Shown here: one piece after another, positions 43,201 to 49,735 of the stretch
Layout of the letters: each line of letters opens with the position of its first letter
How positions within the stretch are numbered: the stretch's first letter is position 1
NCBI GenBank assembly: GCA_032718475.1
Contig: JAUCBJ010007765.1
Coordinates: forward strand, 1-64,000
Direction: 5' to 3'
Length of the DNA stretch: 64,000 bases
Source: Nemertoderma westbladi
Taxonomy: Eukaryota > Xenacoelomorpha > Nemertodermatida > Nemertodermatidae
The notes under the pieces: generated by a model
What the model was told of the DNA's origin: nothing
Databases searched by the model: none
The model's input: the letters and a program-made list of their open reading frames with translations, nothing else
Position numbers and translations under genes: made by a program

Positions 43201-44302
43201 TCAATATCATTTATATTTTAAATTAGTTCCGTTCTATCGTTATTGGAACGGGAGAAGTAATCATTACTATACAACCAATGCTGATGAGATCGGAACCACT
43301 ACACCCGGAGAAGTCGGAAATTACGGATACATTTCGGAAGGGATAGCGGCATACGTACATAATCAACAAGTTTCAGGAACCGTTCCGCTTTATCGCTATT
43401 TTTGGGTGTGTATACTTTACAGTACGTCTACAGCAACTTGGGGGTTTGAATTCACAGAGTCATTACCAAATGTAAAGGTACAGTAGTAGTACTGTAGCTG
43501 AGGAGGGGGGGGGGGGGCAGGGGCGGGTGGGTGTTAATGATGTTTGTGTTGGTGTGTGGGTAGACGCAGAAGTCTCCTTCCCAGTAAAAAGTACAGATGG
43601 GCCTACCGATCGAACCGTATTTCAAATTTATTGCGATCTTATTTGTAGAAAATTAAGAATGAGGTGGGGGGGGGGGGGGGGGTGGTGTTAGGTTTAGCTA
43701 CAGTCCGTTAATACACTACTAACTGTACAGGGGGGGGGGGGGGGGGGTGGTGTTAGGTTTAGCTACAGTCCGTTGATACTCTACTAACTGTACAAGTATA
43801 TTAAAGATCTGCAGCCGGTGTTTCGCCGGACAGTACCACCCAACGACCCTTACTAACAGTGAGTGATACATTGGGTTATTTGTGACATGAATTAGATAAA
43901 TCTATAATAATTATGCCCAACTCAATGAAAAAGTGCAGGAAAGGTCACCGTAAACAATAATAATTATTGATGAATTTCAAATATGAAGCTTTTATTGACA
44001 AATACAAATAAAATATGATATTATTTCAGGGTGATGGATATGATCATTTTTACACCATTGATGAAGAAGAAATTGGAACAATTGAGTATGGTGACGACTA
44101 CATTAATGAAGGTGTAGCGGCTTTCTGTTACGACACCCAAGTAGCAGGTACCGTTCCTTTGTTACGGTACTGGCATAATTTGATCGTGGATCACTTTTAC
44201 ACAACGGATGCGGATTACATCGGTTCAACCACGCCTGAGGAGGTTGGCCACGACTACGTATACGAAGGAGTGGCCTGTTACGTGTTTGGGACATTTGAAT
44301 AA
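19190..44302 (+). CDS. Secreted ShKT x3 - TTAEP repeat - DUF5648 protein, seven exons
   Basis: Exons are 19190-19223, 19827-20003, 30800-30928, 41634-41768, 41897-42418, 43227-43405 and 44030-44302. They join to 1449 nt, coding 482 residues. Introns 1 to 5 are all phase 1 and intron 6 is phase 0; every junction has GT and AG and keeps the frame. Order: hydrophobic signal peptide; three six-cysteine ShKT domains; about 34 copies of a T-T-A-E-P pentapeptide; then three DUF5648 units. This is a modular extracellular protein, likely in mucus, matrix or cuticle. ShKT folds occur in enzymes and structural proteins as well as toxins. The Lys-Tyr pair of channel-blocking members is absent (YMY stands there). 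AATAAA at 44329 follows the stop. Further skipped exons in the 10.7-kb introns cannot be excluded. Confidence 0.85.
19308..19614. mobile_element. 307-bp MITE with TAA target duplication (PIF/Harbinger-like)
   Basis: The left end AGCCCCGTTCACATCCAACG and the right end, read inverted (AGGCCCGTTCACATCCAACG), form terminal inverted repeats. Both sides are flanked by TAA (19305-19307 and 19615-19617). A TAA duplication fits PIF/Harbinger elements. The interior is rich in CGGT and ACCG words (GCGGTAAACCGCGCGGTTTA) and can fold on itself. It sits in intron 1 of the ShKT-DUF5648 gene. Confidence 0.85.
19827..20003 (+). CDS. Exon 2: first ShKT domain
   Basis: The acceptor TTTTTTTTAG and donor GATG|GTGGGT frame a 177-nt exon, phase 1 at both ends. 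It encodes a six-cysteine ShKT module with spacing C-x10-C-x8-C-x10-C-x3-C-x2-C, from CEELEDLAGSLC to MCQKSCNLC. About 19 residues lead in from the signal peptide. Confidence 0.88.
20406..20647 (-). repeat. 3' LTR of the gag-only element (internally deleted)
   Basis: 242 bp. It matches the other LTR at both ends but lacks a block of about 404 bp present there (about 23808-24211). The join falls at GTTGAC|CCCTTGG. A C17 run is shared with the other LTR. The deletion must post-date integration or reflect an altered reverse transcript. Confidence 0.9.
21567..23716 (-). pseudogene. Decayed gag with three CCHC zinc knuckles
   Basis: From the ATG at 23716 (MSEQTPQGSEGG) the gag runs on the minus strand through several frame changes. 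The best block (22850-23584) has VKVGSAIRDDADRII, MDWGKFREEYGAELANLLKW and AFKVAFEGLVDHPG. Then come acidic linkers and three knuckles: CDYCGRLTHQQKNC and CLYCRESTHKMGVC in one frame, then CSKCKFRGHFEHQC after an in-frame TAG at 21851. A further stop and frameshift precede GFFSINVEAHQEI. Order and motifs parallel the intact frame at 61490-64000 (VKVGSGVREDLI, three knuckles, GFWAVN), so the two are homologous gags. The nucleic-acid-binding knuckles are intact; the frame is not. Confidence 0.85.
23783..24428 (-). repeat. 5' LTR of the gag-only element (full length)
   Basis: 646 bp, TG...CA, containing a C15 run at about 24303-24317. It includes the roughly 404-bp block missing from the partner LTR. 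In minus-strand reading it starts TGTAAGCGGATTC and ends TCGTCACA. Confidence 0.9.
24480..25408. mobile_element. Giant palindromic MITE/foldback element, copy 2
   Basis: About 929 bp that folds on itself almost end to end. Both ends read TACTGTACACCATGTCCTGG inward, consistent with a TA duplication as in Tc1/mariner elements. Mirrored words include GAAATTTGAAACAGAGATAG, GGATTCCAAATATGTAAAAA, AATAAATACACAATGTTCTAGAACA and GGCCTGCAG. The central asymmetric part is short (about 24905-24995). No coding potential. It inserted 51 bp from the LTR element's edge. Confidence 0.92.
25811..26450. mobile_element. Foldback-type element A with GGGACGAAAAGTCC arrays
   Basis: Short arrays of GGGACGAAAAGTCC-like units (each able to pair GGAC with GTCC) flank an AT-rich interior (left about 25811-25930, right about 26355-26450). 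The interior holds ATGGTAGCAAGTAATTT, its diverged inverse near 26325-26345, and TTGTTCTAGAACAA near 26200. The perfect palindrome at 25932-26045 lies inside. Layout matches the element at 29165-30585. Confidence 0.7.
25932..26045. repeat. Perfect 114-bp palindrome without spacer
   Basis: Two 57-bp arms meet at 25988/25989 in the centre CCATGATCATGG. I checked the arms outward to TAAGTACATAAG on the left and CTTATGTACTTA on the right and found no mismatch. A spacer-free perfect inverted repeat of this size is unstable, so it should be recent, or it could be an assembly artefact. Confidence 0.93.
26451..27901. other. AT-rich intron 2 sequence with TTCTAGAA dyads
   Basis: No exon recognised. 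TGTTCTAGAACA-like dyads recur at about 26835, 26860, 26960 and 26980. Inverted long AT-rich matches around 26720-27060 (ACAATGGGTACCTACATTTT and ATAGGTACCCATGTCGTATA) suggest another eroded foldback element of about 380 bp (26690-27065). Confidence 0.4.
27902..27975 (+). tRNA. tRNA-like sequence with intact A and B boxes (probable pseudogene)
   Basis: A 74-nt cloverleaf-like sequence. The acceptor arms GCCTCCG and TGGTGGC pair except at one position. A box TGGTGTAGTGGTTAGC and B box GGTTCGATCCC are canonical, and the T stem GCGGG/CCCGC is perfect. The anticodon arm is abnormal: CCTG pairs with CGGG across a 12-nt loop instead of 5 bp and 7 nt, so no anticodon can be assigned. A pol III T5 terminator follows at about 27984. 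It is either a tRNA pseudogene or the head of a tRNA-derived SINE. Confidence 0.6.
28290..28520. other. Possible SINE/retroelement tail with AAT microsatellite
   Basis: An (AAT)n tract at about 28289-28307 is followed by a G+C-rich stretch (GGCCGAGGCCGGAGGCGACC...GAAGGCTCCTCTTTCGA). A partial match occurs at 29080-29115 (CGCCGGAGGCCACTCTTGGGCTCCTCTC). Two copies of the same tail imply a dispersed repeat. Confidence 0.4.
29165..30585. mobile_element. Foldback element B: outer arrays of GGACCGAATTGTCC, inner inverted repeats
   Basis: The outer domains (29165-29409 and about 30369-30585) are tandem 15-bp units, GGGACCGAATTGTCC, in blocks of opposite orientation separated by a spacer (CATTAATTTTGTGTTTTG on the left, CATTTATTTAGTGTTTTG on the right). 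Inside, inverted inner domains start GGTGAATGTTCTAGAAC and continue ATGGTAGCTAGTGTT on both sides. The centre has four copies of a 93-bp unit (29580-29950; GGAGCTTGTGAATTATTTAC ... GCGTACGTATACTG). Known foldback elements (Drosophila FB, sea-urchin TU) share this outer-tandem, inner-unique plan. No transposase frame. It ends about 215 bp before exon 3. Confidence 0.88.
29580..29950. repeat. 93-bp tandem repeat, four copies
   Basis: Each unit runs from TTATGGAGCTTGTGAATTAT through CTAGCTAGTAATA to TATATTGCGTACGTATACTG. The copies are nearly identical. They form the core of foldback element B. Confidence 0.9.
30800..30928 (+). CDS. Exon 3: second ShKT domain
   Basis: A 129-nt exon with strong acceptor TTATTTTGCAG and donor GAAG|GTAAGT, phase 1 at both ends. 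It encodes CVELEDANFHC, GWAADGEC, then YMYTNCQTSCNKC: a complete six-cysteine ShKT module, close to exons 2 and 4 (YMY, CQTSCNKC). Confidence 0.9.
31101..31140. repeat. 18-bp perfect hairpin with ATAG loop
   Basis: GACCATGGAATACTAAAT is followed by ATAG and then its exact reverse complement. It lies in intron 3, 172 bp after exon 3. Function unknown. Confidence 0.9.
31590..31770 (-). pseudogene. Inverted RT fragment of non-LTR family 1
   Basis: On the minus strand a short stretch matches the GISLISIAAKLYN...NRI.DPIERLLR.NQNEF block of the related copies, with a frame change. It lies head-on against the plus-strand copy that follows, so two insertions or an inversion are involved. Confidence 0.55.
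31780..33520 (+). pseudogene. Non-LTR retrotransposon, linker and RT region (family 1)
   Basis: Successive frames show the endonuclease-RT linker (SIKTNRASGVDGVAPEVFKI), RT blocks KKLVPVP and FRGISLISI, LYYRIILNRIMD, GNQNGFRKGRGTMEPILALRR, motif A (FVDFFKAFDSV), then a jump to the post-palm part (DDFCYL, NSLSRIWKSHRIKRNLK, KYNGHIPNQTLYNIG). Motifs B and C with the FADD box are deleted between about 32983 and 33000. Many stops. TCTCATACTCATA and TATA repeats interrupt it near 33205-33260. Confidence 0.85.
33670..37679. mobile_element. Foldback element C whose right terminus is a roughly 60-copy satellite
   Basis: The left end (GAACATTTCTTCGCGATTTT, from 33670) is the inverse of the right end (...CGCGACGTTTGCGAAGAAATGTTC, to 37679). 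The arms share AAATTTCGCAAACGTCGCGATCTTCGCGA and AATACTATAGGTGGAGCTTC in inverted orientation. The left arm holds about one repeat unit; the right arm holds the array at 34161-37625. The spacer carries GAATGTTCTACAACATT, close to the inner domain of element B (GAATGTTCTAGAACATT). No coding region. No clear target duplication was found. Confidence 0.82.
34161..37625. repeat. 57/58/59-bp satellite array, about 60 copies
   Basis: The unit is GAAGCTCCACCTATAGTATT, GGTAAACACAAAATAT, then [-, T or GT]CGCGAAGATCGCGACGTTTGC. Three length classes (57, 58, 59 bp) differ only by the 0, 1 or 2 nt before CGCGAAG. A right-hand subfamily has TTTGTGAAGCTCCATC and GCGTAGATCG. Three variants recur at intervals as if amplified in blocks. 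Each unit has the dyads CGCGAAGATCGCG and GCGAAG/CTTCGC. Long open frames on both strands come from the repeat and are not genes. Confidence 0.97.
37945..40140 (+). pseudogene. Second non-LTR retrotransposon, RT core deleted
   Basis: The 5' part gives an endonuclease tail with frameshifts (LLSLMAGRCLLSLC, then IDYCLGRPDCNFSVDNPNVF and HVSLSISLRGSG). Next come KVPPAPKHISKDHIHNGARW and NDCVVSKSKF, the pre-RT linker (FDESEVAAEMKKLKLGKAPG), and RT blocks TTGLIKPLYKNKGSRFDPTN, FRGITLLCIIGKL and EAQAGF. The palm motifs A, B and C are missing: the sequence jumps from QAGF to ALKLFNSLIKPILMYGATVW. A C-terminal CSMC...EDELHFLLGCRCYDDLRLQYL zinc-like end follows after a G run at 40009-40020. It belongs to an APE-type LINE clade different from family 1. 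Confidence 0.8.
40370..41400 (-). pseudogene. Non-LTR RT fragment (family 1), minus strand, split by a SINE
   Basis: Minus-strand blocks in order are KTNKLVPVPKKGNLTLYGSF, FRGISLISIAAKLYNTILLN, GNQNGFRKGRGTMVPILALR, IIEELSKKKDRH, motif A (FVDFFKAFDS). After the inserted SINE come SRSRSRMFSILH-like, GIPDEIIAAI and a motif B region GVLQGDTLAPFLFIIV. It is the same family as the 32- and 10.6-kb copies. The insertion splits motif A exactly at KAFDS. Confidence 0.85.
40638..40920 (+). mobile_element. SINE-like insertion with poly-A and 11-bp target duplication
   Basis: About 283 bp interrupt the RT motif A of the host LINE. The two flanks read GAATCAAAGCC (40626-40636) and GAATCAAAGGCC (40921-40932), a target-site duplication. 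The insert ends GAGAAAAAAAAA next to the right duplicate, so it is a plus-strand, poly-A-tailed retroposon. Its body starts near CAAAGGGTTAACTCTGCCC. I do not recognise a tRNA, 5S or 7SL head. Confidence 0.8.
41634..41768 (+). CDS. Exon 4: third ShKT domain
   Basis: A 135-nt exon between CGTATTTTCAG and AATG|GTAATT, phase 1 at both ends. It encodes CEEREDLSAHC, WASDGQC, then YMYNYCQTSCNKC. Six cysteines with spacing like exons 2 and 3. A short linker (GDKATN) leads into the repeat exon. Confidence 0.9.
41897..42418 (+). CDS. Exon 5: T-T-A-E-P pentapeptide repeat linker
   Basis: A 522-nt exon made almost wholly of the 15-bp unit ACTACAGCCGAACCA (Thr-Thr-Ala-Glu-Pro), about 34 copies. Acceptor TTTACCAG and donor ATAG|GTAATT keep phase 1. 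Variants (ADPTTAEPTPSEP) occur twice about 159 bp apart, showing that a block of roughly 10 units was duplicated. The other five frames are also open because 15 is a multiple of 3; only this frame joins exons 4 and 6. A Thr/Pro-rich acidic linker is likely O-glycosylated and extended. Confidence 0.9.
42419..43226 (+). other. Intron 5
   Basis: AT-rich. It contains a two-copy motif at about 42625-42685 (TTGCTATTTTATCCGGG.GCGA, then ATTTTCCCACTTG). No further exon was recognised. Confidence 0.45.
43227..43405 (+). CDS. Exon 6: first DUF5648 unit
   Basis: Acceptor TTTTAAATTAG, donor TTTTTGG|GTGTGT. Phase 1 in, phase 0 out. It encodes VPFYRYWN, HYYTTNADEIG, GYISEGIAAYV and GTVPLYRYF, the repeating pattern of DUF5648 (VPLYRYW ... 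HFYTT ... GY..EGIA.YV). Intron 6 then falls inside the second repeat. Confidence 0.85.
43663..43795. repeat. Two-copy direct repeat with poly-G heads
   Basis: G run, then GGTGGTGTTAGGTTTAGCTA, CAGTCCGTT.ATAC.CTACT and AACTGTACA, present twice about 70 bp apart in intron 6. A third G run is at 43504-43516. Confidence 0.85.
44030..44302 (+). CDS. Exon 7: second and third DUF5648 units and stop
   Basis: The acceptor TATTTCAG gives phase 0. The exon encodes DHFYTIDEEEIG, YINEGVAAFCY, GTVPLLRYW, DHFYTTDADYIG, YVYEGVACYVF and stops at TAA 44300-44302. AATAAA at 44329-44334 is a good polyadenylation signal. DUF5648 has no known activity; it is found in secreted proteins. Confidence 0.88.
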   Translation, partial: GDGYDHFYTIDEEEIGTIEYGDDYINEGVAAFCYDTQVAGTVPLLRYWHNLIVDHFYTTDADYIGSTTPEEVGHDYVYEGVACYVFGTFE

Positions 44303-45675
44303 GTCTACTGTAGATTTAACTGAAAATGAATAAAGAACATTTTACAGAGGGAATTAGTACCAAATTACACGGTTTTAGTTCAGTCAATCTGGCATAAAAC
44401 TCGAAAGAAATTGTCATTCTTCGATATCCAAATCGAATTGTTACGTTTCAGGAATAAATATTAAACCTTTTTTTATACAAATATACATGGGATTTACTTT
44501 TATTCAGTTACTTTTATTCCTGAAAATGGAGGATTTTCACTTTCAAATATATTTACTTTTATCCCAGAAATAGCGGTTGTTAATTGTATTTTCTGTCAAA
44601 CAATTTTTTTCCAACAAATATCCAATAAACTTAGTCAAGTTTTAATTTAATATGATTGGGGGCTACCAGACAACCCCCTAAACAATAACAATAACAAAAT
44701 TCAGATTTATGATTTATAACTTATTAGGAGCACCACTACTTAGGAGCACCACTACAGTAGTCTACAAACACTATAATTATGCTTTTATTCCAAAACGTAG
44801 CCCATAAATTTGAGGATCTCTAAAAAAAATTTGGGACTGTACAATTTTACATTTCGTAGTAACAACAATTCTTAACACAAGTACAATTATACTAAAAATT
44901 ATAAATGGTTCGAAAAAGTTAAGTTGCTTTGGAAACTACAGTGCATACAGTTTGTGCAGATTTCTGTAAAGAAATAAATTGGACTAAGGTTGTCTTGGTC
45001 ATATTTGAGAAATATCCCACCAATAGTAATCTTGTTGCTATGTAAAACAATGTCGCTAAGGACAAATTATGAAATTGAAGGTGATTCACTTAGTACTGTA
45101 TATTTATATATAGACTATTTTGAAGTACATTACAGTAGGCCTATAGGCAAGATAAAGTTCGAATCCAAAAAAAATGGTTTGAATGAATTATGATTTAGAC
45201 CAGTGTTGCTCAATGTTTTCCCTAGATTGACTGAACTATAATGTAGCTTTTGGGTGACTGTATATTTAAAAAAAATTGGTGTTGGATGTTAGTGTGTAAT
45301 ACATTCCACTCTGTATCATTGGGTATCAGAAATTATAATTGTTATTGCAGTTATAATATTGATGTCTCGATGAAGGAACTGCCTTTAGCGGGTGGTTGGT
45401 TGGTGGCGACAGTACCAACAAACGTAGCCAGTCCAGGAAAAAGTCATATGGGTAAATTACAAATGATATTTAAGTTATCAATCAAAGTAAATGACACTAA
45501 ACATAAGGAGTATGATAATTCGTAATTCGGAAGTAAAATATCACCACAATTCCATATACAGAGGTAGGTCTACCACTACAAGACCTGTGCAAACTCGACA
45601 CCGTTGCGTTCACTATCCTAACAATGTGTTATCCTTTTTGTGTTCTTGACGGATCAACCATTAACCACGGAGTTT
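44303..45675. other. Intergenic between two convergent genes
   Basis: AT-rich. One exon-like stretch (about 45352-45450: TTATTGCAG acceptor, LPLAGGWLVATVPTNVASP, donor ATGG|GTAAAT) lies on the plus strand. It has no partner exon I can identify, so I leave it as unassigned. Confidence 0.35.
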
Positions 45676-46221
45676 TTATTTTTTGTGAACGCCAAGTTGC
45701 ACACCGCATACAGGGCAATAATGGTGGACATCTTTAAACTCATTCACCAAGAGCGGTATAAGACAACAACATGAACACCACCTGCAACACCAATAATGAA
45801 ACTACAGTATATGAGTAGTAAAGTGATTGGTGAAAGTGCGTCATAAGTCAATAAGTCTACAGTAGTCAGGCCTCTGAAGTTAAAACGAATGTCGTGGGAT
45901 CCATCATCAGGTATAATGATGGTAAACCTGATCGACTTACCCGATAACAAATAGGGCGCAGCAGGCGTGGCAACTGAGATCTCCAAGTTTGTGTTTCGTA
46001 GTTGTTTTAATTTTACAGTTACAATACGGGCATTTAACTGCTACCGAACGGGGTCCTAAAATACAAGGATATAAAAATAGCGATAATACTGTAGATATAT
46101 GTAGCATCAATCATTCAATGTCAATCGATTCAAGATTTAAATTTACATGAATATTGAATATGAAACTTACCAAGGTATGTGACAGGTTCCGGTTTTTTTG
46201 TCATTTCTAATACCTTCGGAC
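45676..46221 (-). CDS. LITAF-domain membrane protein, three exons (46171-46221, 45941-46055, 45676-45781)
   Basis: Each minus-strand exon is too short to stand out as a reading frame, but the joins are exact. Exon A (GTTTCAG acceptor, CTTG|GTAAGT), exon B (TATTTTAG, TCGG|GTAAGT) and exon C (GTTGCAG, stop TAA) link in phases 1 and 2. The product carries a LITAF/SIMPLE domain: N-terminal CPYC knuckle (KCPYCNCKIKTTTKHKLG), a Cys-rich hydrophobic segment (HACCALFVIGGWCSCCCLIP), then FKDVHHYCPVCGVQLG with the second CxxC. LITAF proteins bind zinc and sit as monotopic proteins on late endosomes. Starting at the ATG at 46204, it is 84 residues; exon A may instead continue from an unseen upstream exon. 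It is tail-to-tail with the ShKT-DUF5648 gene. Confidence 0.88.
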
Positions 46222-46604
46222 CTGAAACAGTTACAAACATACTGCTGAAATAAACTATTGTAACATCATAATCTTGATTGTGACACCGCGCCATATGTTT
46301 TTTTTCAATATCCTCGAGGCATTTTATTTACCGAACGCCAGCGAGGTTAATAAAGTGTGATAGTGAAAAACAGTTCGACGTTTTACCTTTTCCCCATGTA
46401 ATAAATAATTATATTATTTTGTTTTTTCTCCAAGAAAATAAAAAAAAAAATAATATAAAATACAAAAAATTATTTCACTTCGTCAATGTTCAAAGCTATC
46501 AAATGCGTTATTGGCAAAATTTCATCACAAAAAACATTGTAAAATTATTTGTATTATTATTATTAAAGTATTTTTATAGCGCCAATAATACGCATTGTTC
46601 TTGG
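46222..46604. other. 5' flank or first intron of the LITAF gene
   Basis: AT-rich with an A-run at about 46437-46450. A first LITAF exon could lie here or beyond, but none could be fixed. Confidence 0.35.
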
Positions 46605-47455
46605 CGCTACTCCTTACAGTAACACATGATAACGGGAACATTAGTGGCATTTATTCTGGTTTTAATTGGTAGCCAGTGGAGATCTATGTGGTCCGACTTC
46701 CTTATGCCACACAACAATCTAGCTGCAGAATTTTGAACACATTGTAACTTTTTGATAAGCTTTTGGGGCAAACCATAATATAAGGAGTTGTTTAAATCTA
46801 GTTTGCTGCTAATAAAAGCGTGAATGAGAGTCTCAAGTTCTCGTCTCGGAAAGAAACGTCTCACTTTGGCCAAGTTTCTAAGATGATAGAAGGATTTACG
46901 AACAACCAAGCAGATGCGTTTCTAAAGAGTAAGGTGTGCATCCATCATCATGACACCGATGTCCTCGGTGCATTCTACAGATTCGCCGCCAATATGTACG
47001 GCTAGTTGACTTAGCTGAATACTAAAAAGCGATTTCAATAACAGTGTTTCAGTTTTCTCAACGTTTAACATATCTTAAACATTCTTCAGTTAGTTTAACA
47101 TTGGAGTCAATATCGGTCGGCTTAAACGCAACATATATTTGGGTATCATCTCATCATACAGTACTGTATATGATAGGAAAGTGCATACTTATGTATAACG
47201 GAAGTTAGTAAACGGGTATAAATGCTGAAAAAAAGCGGACCCTATACTGACCCCTGTGGTACACCGAATCTCAACAACTTTTTTCCTGAAAACGAATCTC
47301 CAATAGGGACCTGCTGTGTGCGGTTAGCTAAATACAGTAGGACTCGAACCATTTCAGAGCAGCTCCTCGGACACCAATATCGTTTTCAAGGATCTTTAGC
47401 AGAATGGAGTGCTCGACCGTGTCAAACGCGGCGCTTAAATCCTACATCATAATTG
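46605..47455 (-). pseudogene. CR1/L2-like non-LTR reverse-transcriptase fragment
   Basis: Minus-strand RT landmarks in order: motif A ([18 protein letters not shown]), ALKWFESY, motif B (GVPQGSV.GPLFF), motif C remnant (DDTQIYVAFKP), then SFYHLRNLAKVRRFFPRREL, HAFISSKLDLNNSLYYGLP, VQNSAARLLCG and LHWLPIKTRI. The AFDTVEH / YADDTQIY / LHWLPI set is typical of the CR1/L2/Rex clade. Several stops and frameshifts are present, so it is inactive. Confidence 0.88.
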
Positions 47456-48209
47456 AGTTGAGATAATGTCTGGGAGACCTCAGGTGACCAAAAAGAAAGG
47501 GTAACAACAGTTACGAGCTTTCACCCAACAGGGCTTCTTCAGGTAAAATAATATACGAATATACAGAGAGGGAAGACTGCACCAGTATACAGAATGCAAA
47601 GAAACCTACATCACCAACATGACTGCCGAACCGTCATCAATGCTGCGATACACATGATTGTGAACCCGGAGAAGTGCCGACTCTACGCTATGGTGTTCTC
47701 TATTGGCGCTCTGAAAAGGATCATTCAGAGAATCCAGGTTTGAAATTGGTCGGAAGTTGTTCAATACAGATATAGCATATAGAGATATATATGCATATAG
47801 AGATACTGTAGTTTTTTTAATTTCAATGGATCCAGTACTGCATTTTTAAATAGAACTGGCATTGTTGATGTTGTTAATGATAGATTAATAAATCAGTGTA
47901 GGCCTAATGATAGGAAACAGGATGCTCAGTGAGTATTTCAGCAAGCTAGTTGGGAGAAGGTCACAGGGGCTTGTCTTAATTTGGCGCTCATTTGCCAATT
48001 CTTTAACTTCATCCTCAGTTACTGTTCGATAATCCGTTAATGGTATGCCAGTAAACTTTAACTCATTTGGATCATTATTTATCTATTTTTTCATCATTAT
48101 TTATTTCATTGTCATCATAATTTATTTCATTGTGATTGGTATTTATCTCTTTATTTAACAGATTTTCATCATTGACACTATCAATAGTTTCGTTCTCTAT
48201 CTATATGTG
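47456..48209. other. Intergenic, possible retroelement debris
   Basis: GTTACGAGCTTTCACCCAAC and AGGGCTTCTTCAGGTAAAAT at 47510-47545 resemble sequence words found near Penelope- and DIRS-type elements, without a coding trace. No gene supported. Confidence 0.3.
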
Positions 48210-48499
48210 GCGGTGCATATAGAAAGGCGTTATTCGCAGAAACAATGTTTCTGAGAAAAACGCATTTAACCCTTTCGCGCCTAATTAAAGATTTTATGTG
48301 TTCCCCAAAAACTGAAATCTCTCGGTATTTCTGGCAGTTTGTCTGTCAAGACTTAACAAAGAATAAAATCTACTTTAACATTCTCGCTATGGGGGTTTTA
48401 AGGGTTGGTGATTTAATTTCTGATGTCAATTTTTACGACGTCAGAAATCTAGGCTGTCTGTGTATGTTTGTATGTCTGTTTGTCAGTCTTTCTATCAAA

Positions 48500-49735
48500 A
48501 AATAAGGAAGCATATTATGTAATAAAAACATTCGCCATGGGGGTTTTCCAGGTCTCTGACTTTATTTCTGATGTTAGTTATTACGACTGACCAACTCTAG
48601 GCTGTCTGTGTCTCTACGTCTTAAAAAATGTCTGTATGTGTCAAAAAAATAAGGAAGCATATTATGTAATAAAAACATTCGCCATGGGGGTTTTCCATGT
48701 CTGTGATTTTATTTCTGATGTCTTTTTTTTTACGACTGACCAACTCTAGGCTGTCTGTGTCTGTATGTATGTCTGTCAGTCTTTCTGTCAAAAAAATAAG
48801 GAAGCATATTATGTAATAAAAACATTCGCCATGGGGGTTTTCCATGTCTGTGATTTTATTTCTGATGTCTTTTTTTTTACGACTGACCAACTCTAGGTTG
48901 TCTGTGTCTGTATGTATGTCTGTCAGTCTTTCTGTCAAAAAAATAAGGAAGCATATTATGTAATAAAAACATTCACCAGGGGGGTTTTCTAGGTCTCTGA
49001 TTTCATTTCGGATGTCAGTTTTTACGACTGACCAACTCTAAGCTGTCTGTATCTGTATGTATGTCTGTTTGTCTGTCAGTCCGTCTGTCTAAATAATAAG
49101 GAAGCATATTATGTAATAAAAACATTCGCCATAGGGGTTTTCCATTTTTCCGATTTCATTTCTGATGTCAGTTATTTCGAGTGACCAACTCTAGGCTGCC
49201 TTTGTCTGTATGTATGTCTGTCAGTCTGTCTGTCAAAAAATAAGGATGCATATTATGTAATAAAAACATTCGCCATGGGGGTTTTCCAGGTCGCTGACTT
49301 TATTTCTAATGTCAGTTTTTACGACTGACCAACTCTAGGCTGTCTGTATCTGTATGTATGTCTGTCAGTCTGTTTGTCAAAATATAAGGAAGCATATTAT
49401 ACATACAGTCACAGTGAGTGGTGAGTCGAGCAGACGTGAAAACTGACATCAGAAATGAAATCAGAGACATGGAAAACCCCCATGGCTAATGTTTTCATTA
49501 CATACTGTAGTATGCTTAACTGTCAGACAAACAGACATACATACAGACACAGACAGCCTAGAGTTGGTCAAACGTAAAAAAAAATTAACATCAGAAATGA
49601 AATCAGCGACCTGGAAACCCCCATGGCGAATGTTTCGAATGTTTCTGTTACATAATATTCTTCCTTATTTTTTGACTGACGGACAGACAAACAGACATAC
49701 ATACAGACACAGACATCCTAGAGTTTGTCATTTTA
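48500..49735. repeat. About 155-bp tandem repeat, six direct then two inverted units
   Basis: The unit runs AAGGAAGCATATTATGTAAT, AAAAACATTCGCCATGGGGG, then TTTTACGACTGACCAACTCT and AGGCTGTCTGTGTCTGTATG. After about 49430 the same words appear inverted (AGACAAACAGACATACATAC, CCCCCATGGC, GTTGGTC). Confidence 0.92.

Noticed and set aside
45352-45450. Plus-strand exon with TTATTGCAG acceptor and ATGG|GTAAAT donor
   Set aside because: No partner exon or domain could be found. It may be chance, so it is not called as a gene.
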